This document shows, in pieces, positions 24,053-33,096 of a stretch of 64,000 nt of DNA (positions within the stretch are counted from its first letter, which is position 1; each line of letters starts with the position of its first letter). The notes below the pieces were generated by a model. The model made no database searches and was not told where the DNA came from. It saw nothing but the letters and a program-made list of their open reading frames with translations. The DNA comes from Acidobacteriota bacterium. GTDB taxonomy: Bacteria > Acidobacteriota > Blastocatellia > Pyrinomonadales > Pyrinomonadaceae. The stretch lies in NCBI GenBank assembly GCA_018269075.1, contig JAFDVJ010000035.1, forward strand, positions 1-64,000, given 5' to 3'. The position numbers and the translations under genes are program-made.

Positions 24053-26527
24053 TTAAGATTCTAAGTTATTTTTCAGGATATAGGTGAAAGATTGTTTCTG
24101 CGGGAGCGAAACGCTGAAGATATTTTCGCTCGTCCGGACGTTGAGCCGGTTGCCGAGCCGCCGCGCGACCGCGAATTTGAGCTCGTTCGGGTAATTGATG
24201 ACCTCGCGCGTGCCGAGCGAGAAATTCGTGCCGCCGACCATCACGAACTCTTCGGGAATCTGCTCGCCGGGACTGAGCCGCGCCCACAGAAAGCGGAAAT
24301 TCGTGTTGAAGATCTCGGTCCGGACGATCTGCTCGCCCGAATCGGCGAAGACGAAAAGATCCCAGTAGCCGCGGTAATTGACGACGAACGCGCGGCCGCC
24401 GGAGACGGTCGTTTCGTAGACCTCGGGTTTCGGATGACCGGGCTGAAACGGCAGCATAAACGTGAAAAATTCCTGCGCGCCCCTGCCTTTCGAAACGAAC
24501 CGCAGAAACGGCGCGTTGATCTTTTTGCCGTAATTGTCGGAAATCCAGCTTTCTTTCTGCTGCCAGCTGCCGTTGTCGCCGAACGTGAACATCCGCCAGC
24601 CGTTCGCCGCCGACGGCGCTTCGCTGACGCAGAAACGGCCGCTGTCGGTGTCTTCGAGCGCCGGCCGGGTCTGCTTGTTGAAATGAAAATTGAGCGCGTA
24701 ATCGTGCTCGCCCTGCGTCTCGACGTAATCGCGCATAATCCAGTAATCGTTTTTCAGAAACAGGATGCTGCGCTGGTGAATGGCCGGCGATTCGAGCCGC
24801 TCGAAACCGTCGTGCGAGGCTTCGAAAAAGTCGAAGCGCTCTTCCGAGACCTGCGACTGGACCTGGATATTGGCCTTCGATTTCCACGAAAACTTGCCGC
24901 CCGGCTCGCTCTGCGACCGTTCGTCGATCATCAGCGTGTTGTGCGCGATCGACGTCCGGAAAAAATCGCGCATCTCCTCGGATTCGTGATAGGTGTAGGT
25001 TCCCGAATCGACGAGCAGCGTCTTGCCGCCGACCGCCGCTTCGACCGCGAGCGCGTCCGAATGACCGTGCCCGCCGTTGAGCGAGCCGATCTCGCCGCAG
25101 TCGACGAGCAGGTAATTGTCCGTGTCGCTCCAGCCGTCGCGCATCGCGAAATAACCGCCGTCGGGGAAATACCGCGACGTCCGGCGCGGCTCGAAAGTCC
25201 GCAGCGAATCGAAGCCGCCGACGGCTTCCGGCCCGAGCAGCCAGAGCGTTTCCTCGGCCAGCTGGCCGGCGACGAACTTGTAGTCGCCGCGTCCGAACAG
25301 AACCGAAGCGGTCGAAAGCGCGCCGCGAAAATCGGCCGTTTCGGCCGCCGACAAAGGCAGACTGCGCCCGCCGTCGTCGTCGCCGATGATCGGCGTCGTC
25401 CCGTCGGGCCGCGTCAGGTACATCAGAAAATCGTGGACCAGCTGGAGCTTCAACTCGAGCTTTTCCTGTAATTTGCGGTCCGTCTCGTCGGCGTCGAAAG
25501 TCTTCAGGATCAGAAAATGCGTGTAGAAATCGGCCGTGTAGCGCTGGTACCACGTCGTCTGCTCGAAATAGACGCCGTCCTCGTGAATCTGGCGGTCGAG
25601 CTCGGCGAACAGGATGTCCTCGCCGAGTTTGCGCCAGCGCGCGGCGCGCTCGAACACGGAGAGCTGCGTGCCGAGATAGTAAAGCCCGAGCGCCTCGCCC
25701 GTCAGATGCGTGTTCGGGCTGTAGTAGGTCGAAAGATATTTTTCGAGATGGCGGCCGTGCAGGTAGAGAAACTTAACGGCTTTCTGAAAAAGCTCGGGCG
25801 TCAGGCTGTGCGAGCCGCGGAAAAAATGAAACGCCCAGATCCACGAGATCGCCCGGAAAGCGACTTCGAGACTGCTGAACCAGTTGATGCCGAGCCCCGG
25901 CGGATTCTGCTCCATCCAGCTGTCGATATGCCGCGCGAAGGTCGCCGCGTAGCGCTCCTCGCCGGTCAGCCGGTAGGCGACGCCGAGCGTGAAGAAATGC
26001 TGGTGGCGGTTGAGCTCCCAGATGATCTTCTTGTCGCCGGTCTCGGCCGCGTCGAGCTCGTCGAACTGCTTCCAGTGTTTGAGCGGCAGATGCTTGCCCT
26101 GGAGCGGCTCGTAGTGCCAGTCGATCGCCGTCCCGAAATCGAGATTGAGAAAGCCGAGCAGATCGAATTTGCCGTCGATGATCTTTTCCGACCGTTCGAG
26201 CACGTTGGCGATCGCTTTGCCCCTGAATTTCTGCCGAAAGACCTCGACGGTCCGGTCCGTTTCCCGGAAAGACGGGAAAAAACTGTCCCCGGAAAGCTCG
26301 AAAAAACGGTCGAAGAGAATCTCCGCCGTGATCTTGCCCCGGCCGAAAACCGATTTGTTCAAAAGCTGGTTGAGCTCGTTGTCCGAAGGCAGCTTGCCGC
26401 TCAAACCGATCTGCTCGGTGTAGACGGAAAAAGCCTGTTCGCCGCGCGAGCGAATCTCCGTCCAGCTTCGACCCTTCAGTTTTTTCAGCGCATCCAGCGG
26501 ATTCACCATAACTTTTTCGTTCATCAT
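24053..26527 (-). CDS. Heparinase II/III-like polysaccharide lyase family protein
   Basis: An 824-residue protein. It has an N-terminal alpha-toroid (about 80-420, with LNRHQHFFTLGVAYRLTG, YYSPNTHLTGEALGLYYLG, DGVYFEQTTWYQRY). A heparinase II/III beta-domain follows (from about 470: DGGYFAMRDGW, LLVDCGEIGSLNGGHGHSDALAVEAAVGGKTLLVDSGTYTY, SIAHNTLMIDERSQSE). The GHGHSD histidines and the tyrosine of YTY are the usual catalytic group. No signal peptide is seen, so the protein should be cytoplasmic or exported by another route. In synthesis clusters these proteins are thought to edit or epimerise uronate-containing chains. The substrate is unknown. Confidence 0.85.
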   Translation of the reverse strand: MMNEKVMVNPLDALKKLKGRSWTEIRSRGEQAFSVYTEQIGLSGKLPSDNELNQLLNKSVFGRGKITAEILFDRFFELSGDSFFPSFRETDRTVEVFRQKFRGKAIANVLERSEKIIDGKFDLLGFLNLDFGTAIDWHYEPLQGKHLPLKHWKQFDELDAAETGDKKIIWELNRHQHFFTLGVAYRLTGEERYAATFARHIDSWMEQNPPGLGINWFSSLEVAFRAISWIWAFHFFRGSHSLTPELFQKAVKFLYLHGRHLEKYLSTYYSPNTHLTGEALGLYYLGTQLSVFERAARWRKLGEDILFAELDRQIHEDGVYFEQTTWYQRYTADFYTHFLILKTFDADETDRKLQEKLELKLQLVHDFLMYLTRPDGTTPIIGDDDGGRSLPLSAAETADFRGALSTASVLFGRGDYKFVAGQLAEETLWLLGPEAVGGFDSLRTFEPRRTSRYFPDGGYFAMRDGWSDTDNYLLVDCGEIGSLNGGHGHSDALAVEAAVGGKTLLVDSGTYTYHESEEMRDFFRTSIAHNTLMIDERSQSEPGGKFSWKSKANIQVQSQVSEERFDFFEASHDGFERLESPAIHQRSILFLKNDYWIMRDYVETQGEHDYALNFHFNKQTRPALEDTDSGRFCVSEAPSAANGWRMFTFGDNGSWQQKESWISDNYGKKINAPFLRFVSKGRGAQEFFTFMLPFQPGHPKPEVYETTVSGGRAFVVNYRGYWDLFVFADSGEQIVRTEIFNTNFRFLWARLSPGEQIPEEFVMVGGTNFSLGTREVINYPNELKFAVARRLGNRLNVRTSENIFSVSLPQKQSFTYILKNNLES

Positions 26528-26605
26528 CGCTTCACGTCTCCAAACGTGTGACTGTCAATGATTTGTCCCGGTTTTCAGGTAGAAATTATTAAAGCCTCCG
26601 AAATT

Positions 26606-27760
26606 CTAGTTTTTTTCTTCCATAATCGTTTTCAGCCGGTAATCGCGGAATTGGCCCGGACTGCCCGAATGCCCGTCGACGGCCGCCAGCGCCATATTGA
26701 CGGCCTCGCGCGCCGACGCGAAATAAACCCGGTAGTCGCCCGTTTTCTCGCCGTTTTCGATGATCTCGCCGAAAAACCGGCGGACGTCCTCGCCGATCGA
26801 GGCCGACTGGTCGTAGTCGAAAAAGCCGTGGCAGTAAAGCTTGACGAAAATCCAGTCGGTGCGGCCGCGGACGGTGATGTTCGCGTTTTTCCAGCGGTTG
26901 AAGCGCGCGAGATCCATCGGCTGGTTGTGGACGAGCGCGCCGTCCTCGAGCCGCGGCACCGGAAGTCCTTTGATCGTCCGCGTCCAGTTGAAGACGAGCG
27001 GGCCGGTAAAGATCAGCGGAAACTGCATTTGCCGGCGGCCGACCGCGAGCGCGCGGCCGCGCCGGTGCGGGGCTCTTTCGGTCAGCGGAAAACCGCATTC
27101 GTAAATCTTGTTGATGACCGGAACCTGCGACTGGTCGGGCGCCGAAGCGAGCGTCATATCGGCGTAGCAGCCGGTCTCGAACAGGATCTGCATCTCGTCG
27201 TCGACGCCGCAGCAGCGGCCGCCGCACGAATTGGCGAGCGCGAGATTGCCGTGGACGAAGGCGTAGCGCGGGTCGCCCCGGCCGTCGAGCCGCGACAAGA
27301 GCCGGTGTTCCGCGGCCAGGCAGTCGCGAAAATCGAGCAGCGCCCGGCGCAGATTTTCGGCCGTGTCCGGCGCTTCGACGCCGTGATGCAGATGGATCTC
27401 GGTCTCGCCGAGGCCTTCGGCCTGCAGCGCGGCCAGCTTGTCGAGAATCCGTCGTTCGTACTGTTCGGCCGGGTAAAAATTCGTGTGGCGAAACTTCGTC
27501 CCGTCGGCGTCGCGCACGGCGTCGCCGGTCGCCCGCGCCGTCGCGTGCCATTCGTCGAGCCGCCGCAATTGCGCGTCCGTATCGAGCAGCCCGGCGGCGC
27601 TCCAGCTCGGCTCGAAATGGTCGGCGATCGTGAAGACGACGTGTTTTTTCTCGAAGGCGTTCTGCTGCAGACGATTGGCCGCGCGCTCGAACGGGTAGCG
27701 CGCGAGCCACGGCAGATTCCATTTCAGTTTGGTTAAAAGATCGTTCTGTTGGGCTGACAT
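26606..27760 (-). CDS. Unrecognised polysaccharide-cluster protein with deacetylase-like motifs
   Basis: A 384-residue protein without a signal peptide. I do not recognise a close family. Several spaced features recall the NodB polysaccharide-deacetylase fold: VVFTIADHFEP (a strand ending in D, about 42-51), TEIHLHHG with clustered histidines (about 120-127), YAFVHGNLALANS, and a later hydrophobic strand FPLIFTGPLVFNW. A cysteine-rich turn, SCGGRCCGVDDE, may bind metal. It sits between a methyltransferase and the heparinase-like gene with short gaps, so a role in glycan modification is likely. The deacetylase assignment is inference only. Confidence 0.6.
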   Translation of the reverse strand: MSAQQNDLLTKLKWNLPWLARYPFERAANRLQQNAFEKKHVVFTIADHFEPSWSAAGLLDTDAQLRRLDEWHATARATGDAVRDADGTKFRHTNFYPAEQYERRILDKLAALQAEGLGETEIHLHHGVEAPDTAENLRRALLDFRDCLAAEHRLLSRLDGRGDPRYAFVHGNLALANSCGGRCCGVDDEMQILFETGCYADMTLASAPDQSQVPVINKIYECGFPLTERAPHRRGRALAVGRRQMQFPLIFTGPLVFNWTRTIKGLPVPRLEDGALVHNQPMDLARFNRWKNANITVRGRTDWIFVKLYCHGFFDYDQSASIGEDVRRFFGEIIENGEKTGDYRVYFASAREAVNMALAAVDGHSGSPGQFRDYRLKTIMEEKN

Positions 27761-27773
27761 TTTTCCAAAAGTT

Positions 27774-28514
27774 CTAAAGGTTGAAACCGTAGTCGATCAG
27801 CAGCGAGCCGATCAGCGCCGCCTTCAGCAGCGCCGTTTTGACGATCATAAACGACGGCGTCCGGCGATTGTCGTCGGGCAGCCGGCCCTTGATCTCCATC
27901 CCGTTTTTCGCCAGTTCCCTTTCGAGAAACCCGCGCGTCTGAAAAATCTCCTTGCCCTGCCAGAAACCTTTTTGAAGCTGGCGGCCGGTCAAAAGATGCC
28001 AGCAGCTGGCGGCCAGACAGATCAGCGGATAGGCGATCTTTTTCGGGCTCAGGGTTTTCGCGCGCTCGAAAACCATTCCGAGCAGAAAAAGCGGGCCGTG
28101 GGTCTTCAGAAGCAGCACGCCGCCGGGTTTGAGAATCCGCGCGATCTCGGCGAGCGTTTCGCGGTTGTCCATATACGGCAGCGCGACGAGACAGATGACG
28201 ACGTCGAAGCTCTCGTCCTCGAACGGCAGTTTTTCGCCGAATCCGCGCACCAAAAAAGCGTTTTCCTTTCCGGCGAAGAGTTTTTTCGCGAACGTGCCGA
28301 GCGCCTCGGCGCGATCGAGGCCGACGCAGAGGGCGTCGGTTCGTTCGAGAAACGGCAGCAGCTCCTGGCCGGCCCCGCAGCCGACGTCGAGCACGCGTTC
28401 GAGCTCCAGATGCCGCACGGCTTCGACGAGCGAATAGCGTTTCGCCGTTTCTCTGCCGACGTAGTTTCTCAGCGACTCGTCGGCGTATTCTTCGTAACTC
28501 GCAAGCATTTTCAT
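27774..28514 (-). CDS. Class I SAM methyltransferase in the polysaccharide cluster
   Basis: About 246 residues. Motif I is VLDVGCGAGQELLPFL, followed by CVGLDRAEALGTFAKKLF and the acidic FGEKLPFEDESFDVVIC / ILKPGGVLLLKTHGP strands (Methyltransf_11). The frame is open to 28574, but that part overlaps the end of the amidotransferase gene. ATG 28514, 8 bases after that gene's stop, is the better start. A hydrophobic C-terminal segment (ALLKAALIGSLLIDYG) may associate with the membrane. It probably methylates a glycan or lipid carrier intermediate. Confidence 0.8.
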   Translation of the reverse strand: MKMLASYEEYADESLRNYVGRETAKRYSLVEAVRHLELERVLDVGCGAGQELLPFLERTDALCVGLDRAEALGTFAKKLFAGKENAFLVRGFGEKLPFEDESFDVVICLVALPYMDNRETLAEIARILKPGGVLLLKTHGPLFLLGMVFERAKTLSPKKIAYPLICLAASCWHLLTGRQLQKGFWQGKEIFQTRGFLERELAKNGMEIKGRLPDDNRRTPSFMIVKTALLKAALIGSLLIDYGFNL

Positions 28515-28522
28515 AAAAATTT

Positions 28523-30406
28523 TCAGGCGTCGACGAATCTCCGGTGCCAGAGTTCGAGCATCCACAGGATCCACAGCGAATGCGAATGGTCGCGGCGGTT
28601 TCGCGTGTGCTCGTCGAGCAGCAGATTGATGTAGCGCGACTCGAAAAAACCGCGCTCGCGCGTCCTTTGCTCGCTCAGGATGCCGTGAATCCGGTCCTTG
28701 AGCTGGGCGTTGATCCAGTCGCCGACCGGCACGCCGAAGCCCTGTTTTTCGCGGTACAGGATCTCGCGCGGGACGATGCCTTCCATCGCCTTCTTGAAAA
28801 TATATTTCGTCTCCAGCCCCTTCAATTTCAAATCCGCCGGAATTTTCTGAACGATCTCGATCAATTCGTGATCGAGCAGCGGCACGCGCGCTTCGAGCGA
28901 GACGGCCATCGTCATCCGGTCGACCTTCGTCAGGATGTCGGACGGCAGATAGGTCTTGCTGTCGAGATAGAGCAGCCGGTCGGTCGCGTCGTCGCGCCCG
29001 ACGCCGGCGGCGAGCCGCCGGTAGATTTCCGCCGCCCGCCCGCGCCCGCCGTTCAGATTTTCCCTCAGTAATTTTGAATAAAGTTCGATTTTCTTGAGAT
29101 TTCCGAAATGCGAAATGCTGTCGATGTAACGGTCGATCGCGTCGAGCGACGAATTGTAGAGAAAATTCTTTCCCTTCGCGCCGTGCGGCAGCGCTTCGCT
29201 CAGGGGTTTCAGCAAATTCTGCCGGAGCACGCGCGGCAGGCGTTCGAACCCGCTCCGGCGGCGGTCGGTCGCGTAGCGCGTGTAGCCCGCGAAGAGCTCG
29301 TCGCCGCCGTCGCCCGAAAGCACGACCGTCACGAAATCGCGCGCCATCTTCGAGACCATATAGGTCGGCAGCGCCGACGAATCGGCGAACGGCTCGTCGA
29401 AATGCCAGACCAGCTCGTCGACCGTTTCGACGAGGTCCGGCGTGACGATGAACTCGTGATGCTCGGTCTTGAAATGTTCGGCGGCGAGCCGCGCGAATTT
29501 GAGCTCGTTGAACGTGTCCTCGTTAAAACCGATCGAAAAGGTCTTGACGGGTTTGTCGGAAATCTGCGACATCATCGCGACGATCGACGACGAATCGACG
29601 CCGCCCGAGAGGAACGCGCCGAGCGGCACTTCCGAGATCAGACGGACTTTGACGGCCTCGCGGATCTTTTCGCGGAGCAGCTCGACGTATTCGGCCTCGG
29701 TTTTGATCTCGACGGGGCTCGAATAATCGAAGTCCCAGTAATTTTTCGTTTCGACGCGGCCGTCCTTAAAAAGCAGAAACGCGCCCGGCGCGAGCTTTCG
29801 GACGTCCCGAAAAATGCAGAATTCCTCGGGCACGTAACCGAACGTCAGATAGGCGTCGAGCGCCGCCAGATCGAGCTCTTTGGAAATCTCGCCGTGTTCG
29901 AGCAGGACTTTGAGCTCCGACCCGAAAACGAAATTTCCCCGTTCGGTGAGGCTGTAGAAAAGCGGCTTTTTGCCGACGCGGTCGCGGGCGACGAACAATG
30001 TCTCGTTCGCGAAATCGTAGATCGCGAAGGCGAACATCCCGCGCAGATGCCGGACGCAGTCGGTGCCGAATTCCTCGTAGGCGTGGACGATCGTCTCGGT
30101 GTCGGAATGGGTTTTGAACCGGTGGCCGCGCGCTTCGAGGTCTTTTTTCAAGTCCTGATAATTGTAGATCTCGCCGTTGAAGACGATCGCGAGATTGCCC
30201 GAACAGTCGAAGATCGGCTGCTGGCCGGTCTTGAGATCGATGATCGCGAGCCGCCGCATTCCGAGCGCGGCGCGATCCCTGACGATCGTGCCCTGTTCGT
30301 CGGGCCCGCGATGCGTGATGACGCGGCACATCCGGTCGAGGAGCGCCGCGCGCTCGTCGACCGGCCGCAGTTTTTCAGCTGAGATGAATCCGGCAATTCC
30401 GCACAT
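28523..30406 (-). CDS. Asparagine synthase-like amidotransferase, copy 2
   Basis: A 627-residue paralogue of the protein at 17354: C2 nucleophile (MCGIAGFI), HRGPDEQG (32-39), VFNGEIYN (75-82), SGGVDSS (267-273) and SGDGGDELFAGYTRY. It differs by a shorter C-terminus and by GDGGDE in place of GEGADE, so the two copies are diverged and not recent duplicates. Both reside in the same operon, 9 kb apart, which suggests two different amidation steps. The start lies 10 bases after the flippase gene. Confidence 0.88.
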   Translation of the reverse strand: MCGIAGFISAEKLRPVDERAALLDRMCRVITHRGPDEQGTIVRDRAALGMRRLAIIDLKTGQQPIFDCSGNLAIVFNGEIYNYQDLKKDLEARGHRFKTHSDTETIVHAYEEFGTDCVRHLRGMFAFAIYDFANETLFVARDRVGKKPLFYSLTERGNFVFGSELKVLLEHGEISKELDLAALDAYLTFGYVPEEFCIFRDVRKLAPGAFLLFKDGRVETKNYWDFDYSSPVEIKTEAEYVELLREKIREAVKVRLISEVPLGAFLSGGVDSSSIVAMMSQISDKPVKTFSIGFNEDTFNELKFARLAAEHFKTEHHEFIVTPDLVETVDELVWHFDEPFADSSALPTYMVSKMARDFVTVVLSGDGGDELFAGYTRYATDRRRSGFERLPRVLRQNLLKPLSEALPHGAKGKNFLYNSSLDAIDRYIDSISHFGNLKKIELYSKLLRENLNGGRGRAAEIYRRLAAGVGRDDATDRLLYLDSKTYLPSDILTKVDRMTMAVSLEARVPLLDHELIEIVQKIPADLKLKGLETKYIFKKAMEGIVPREILYREKQGFGVPVGDWINAQLKDRIHGILSEQRTRERGFFESRYINLLLDEHTRNRRDHSHSLWILWMLELWHRRFVDA

Positions 30407-30416
30407 AAAATTTTTC

Positions 30417-32030
30417 TTAATCCTGCGTCTTCAGGCCCGCGTCCGGCGCGAGCGGCGCTTTGGCTTTGAAAAGCCCGGTCAGGCCCGCCGCATAGCGGCC
30501 GACGAGCGCCTTTTCCTCCTCGTCGATGATCCCGAAATAATTCGCGCTCAGCAGATAAACCGGCGCGAAGATCGCGAAGCACGCGCCGAGGACGAGGACG
30601 CCCGCCGCGAAATCGATGAGGCTCGTCTTCGTCAGGCCCAGAACATTCTGCGCCGTTTCCGCGCCGAAAGCCGTCAGACTTTCGCTAAAGCCGCGGTAGA
30701 ACAGAAACGTCAGCGCGCCGGCGAGAACGGCCGAGACGGCCGTCCGGAAAACGCCTTTGAGTAAATAAAGATCCTTCGCGCCGACCTCCAGTTTTCGCAA
30801 AACGGCCGACGTCGAGATGAATTTTTCGGTCAGCACCGTGACGACGACGATCGCGATCATCCCGCGCAGATCGAAGTTCCGGATGCCGAAGTAGAGCGCC
30901 GAGACGAGCGCCGTGAAAATAAAGATCCGCAGCGTCAGCAGAAACCGGCCGAGCTCCTTGTACGAGCGGACGATCGGATCGACGACCCAGATGTAAAACG
31001 GCAGCAGCGTGATGTTGATCAGAAAGATCGGCACGCTCGCCGCGTAATTGCGCGTGAAAAGCGTGACGATGAAGGTCTCGGCCGTGATCAGCAGAAAGAT
31101 GTAGATCGGAAAATAAAAGAACGCGAGCTTCTGCATCGCGCGCGTCGTCAGCCGGATCATCTCGCGCCGGTCGCCGGCGGCCTGCAGCCGGCTCATCCGC
31201 GGGATCAGCACCGACGTCACCGATTCCGAGATCATCGCGATCAGCGGCAGCTCGAAGCAGCCGTAGGCGTAAATCGCGTAATCCGACGCGCTGAACCGGT
31301 AGCCGACGAAATAATTGTGAATGTCGGTCTGCAATGTCCAGAGCAGGCCGGCGAGCCCGAACGGCAGCGCGTAAACGAGCTGCTCGCGAAAAAAACCGAA
31401 ATCGAACTTTGTCCAGAACCGCGGAAAACGCGAGTTCAGGTAATAAAGCAGGACGAGCGTCTGGACCGCGCCCTGGATCATCGCCGCGTAAACGAAGGCC
31501 TCGACCGTCGCGAAGAGAACGACCGCGCCGACCATCAGCAGAGTTTTCGTAAACTGCGCCGTGATGATGAAAAAGGTCGCCATCCGCGCCTCGTGGTTGG
31601 CGATCGCGACGGTTTCGAGAAAGGTCGAAAAGATCCAGAGCCAGACGACGACGCCGATCCGCGGCGCGAGCCGCGTGATCTCCTCGCTGTGAAAGATGTT
31701 CCCGACGAGCTGCGGGTAAACGAACAGCGTCAGACAGGCGAGCCCGCCGACGACGAAATTGAAGATCAGGATGTTGAGAATCGCCGCCGGCCGGCGTTCT
31801 TTTTCGCGCGACAGAAAATAGTAGGCGCTCATCGAAACGCCGAGCGGAAGGATCGCGACGGCGTTGACGACGACCTGAAAAACCTGCCGGTAGACGCCGA
31901 CCTTGTCCTGCGTCAGAAACCGGACGATCAGCAGCGGCAGCAGAAAACTGAACACGAAGCCGACGACTTTCGCGAACAAAAGCCACGCGCTCTGCGACTT
32001 CAGCGAGGGTGTTTTGGCGTTATCTTCCAC
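30417..32030 (-). CDS. Polysaccharide flippase (Wzx/MVF-like)
   Basis: A 537-residue integral membrane protein with about 12-14 transmembrane helices, of the polysaccharide_synt/MATE-like superfamily. It opens KSQSAWLLFAKVVGFVFSFLLPLLIVRFLTQDKVGVYRQVFQVV, the typical first helices of Wzx flippases; internal repeats such as FGLAGLLWTLQTDIHNYFVGYRFSASDYAIYAYG follow. It should move lipid-linked repeat units across the inner membrane before polymerisation. It is preceded by a GT2 gene (13-base gap) and followed by the second amidotransferase. Confidence 0.9.
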   Translation of the reverse strand: MEDNAKTPSLKSQSAWLLFAKVVGFVFSFLLPLLIVRFLTQDKVGVYRQVFQVVVNAVAILPLGVSMSAYYFLSREKERRPAAILNILIFNFVVGGLACLTLFVYPQLVGNIFHSEEITRLAPRIGVVVWLWIFSTFLETVAIANHEARMATFFIITAQFTKTLLMVGAVVLFATVEAFVYAAMIQGAVQTLVLLYYLNSRFPRFWTKFDFGFFREQLVYALPFGLAGLLWTLQTDIHNYFVGYRFSASDYAIYAYGCFELPLIAMISESVTSVLIPRMSRLQAAGDRREMIRLTTRAMQKLAFFYFPIYIFLLITAETFIVTLFTRNYAASVPIFLINITLLPFYIWVVDPIVRSYKELGRFLLTLRIFIFTALVSALYFGIRNFDLRGMIAIVVVTVLTEKFISTSAVLRKLEVGAKDLYLLKGVFRTAVSAVLAGALTFLFYRGFSESLTAFGAETAQNVLGLTKTSLIDFAAGVLVLGACFAIFAPVYLLSANYFGIIDEEEKALVGRYAAGLTGLFKAKAPLAPDAGLKTQD

Positions 32031-32043
32031 TTTTTCTACAATA

Positions 32044-33096
32044 CTACGATTTTTGCGGGGCGATAAACGAATATTCGGCCGGCCGCATTTTTTTAAAGAG
32101 GCGGAGCGCCAGCCGGGGATAGATTTTGAGCAGCGTCATCAGCAGAAAGAGCTTCGGTTTGCGGAAAAATTTGTTGGCCCTCGCGATATGCGCCGAGGCG
32201 TCGGCGAAATCGCCGCGCGTCAGGCTGAATTTTCCCTGTTCGAGCGCGTATTCGGCCTCGTAAACGAGCATCTGTCTTTCCCAGACCGGACGTTCGCCGT
32301 CGCTGAGACCGTATTTTTCGCGAATCACGTTGAGCGCGCGGATGTTCCGGCCGGCCCGTTCGACGTTGGTGCCCGACAGACTGTCGAGCCGGACGCGGTA
32401 TTTGACCAGCACGCCGGTCTGATAGCCGATCGTCGCGCCGTTTTTGGCGAGCCGGTACCAGAGATCGAAATCCTGCATCCGCGGCAGCGTGACGTCGAAC
32501 ATATTGGTCCGCACGACCCATTCCTTTTTGAGCAGCGTGCCGGACGTGATGACGTTGCATTCGGCGCTGATCAGCGTTTCGGTCGTGACGCGCCCGCGCG
32601 ACGGCGAGGTTTTCGTGAACAGCTCGCCCTCGAACAGCTCTTCGCCGAAGAGCTCCGCGTCGCAGTAAACCATATCGAGCCCGTTCTGCTCGAGAAATTC
32701 GACCTGCGAGAGCAGAAAATTCGGATGCCAGAGATCGTCGCCGTCGAGAAAGGCGAGATATTCGCCGCTCGCCAGACAGATCGCCGTGTTGCGCGCCTGC
32801 GACGCGCCGCGGTTTTCCTGCTCGGCGTAAACGATCCGGTCGAAAAACGGCGCGAGCTCCTTTTCGAGCTCCGGCGTATCGTGCGAGCCGTCGTTGACGA
32901 GGATGATTTCGAAATTGTTGTAGGTCTGTGCGAACACCGAATCGAGCGTTTCGCGGACGAACGGCGCGATGTCGTAGGCCGGGATCACGACGCTGACCTT
33001 CGGCGACTTGATGACCTGTTTGCCGACGCGCAATTGTTTGATCCGTTTTTTAACCTCGGGGCAGTCGGCGTATTTTTCTTCCGTGTAATCGTTCAT
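32044..33096 (-). CDS. GT2 family glycosyltransferase (GT-A fold)
   Basis: A 350-residue soluble GT2 transferase. It has KVSVVIPAYDIAPFVRETLDSVFAQTYNNFEIILVNDGS (about 33-71), the DxD-type motif FLDGDDLWHPN (about 114-124) and the downstream acceptor/catalytic region MQDFDLWYRLAKNG. The ATG overlaps the stop of the upstream membrane GT2 by 4 bases (ATGA). It probably transfers a sugar to the lipid carrier or growing repeat unit; specificity cannot be read. Confidence 0.9.
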   Translation of the reverse strand: MNDYTEEKYADCPEVKKRIKQLRVGKQVIKSPKVSVVIPAYDIAPFVRETLDSVFAQTYNNFEIILVNDGSHDTPELEKELAPFFDRIVYAEQENRGASQARNTAICLASGEYLAFLDGDDLWHPNFLLSQVEFLEQNGLDMVYCDAELFGEELFEGELFTKTSPSRGRVTTETLISAECNVITSGTLLKKEWVVRTNMFDVTLPRMQDFDLWYRLAKNGATIGYQTGVLVKYRVRLDSLSGTNVERAGRNIRALNVIREKYGLSDGERPVWERQMLVYEAEYALEQGKFSLTRGDFADASAHIARANKFFRKPKLFLLMTLLKIYPRLALRLFKKMRPAEYSFIAPQKS

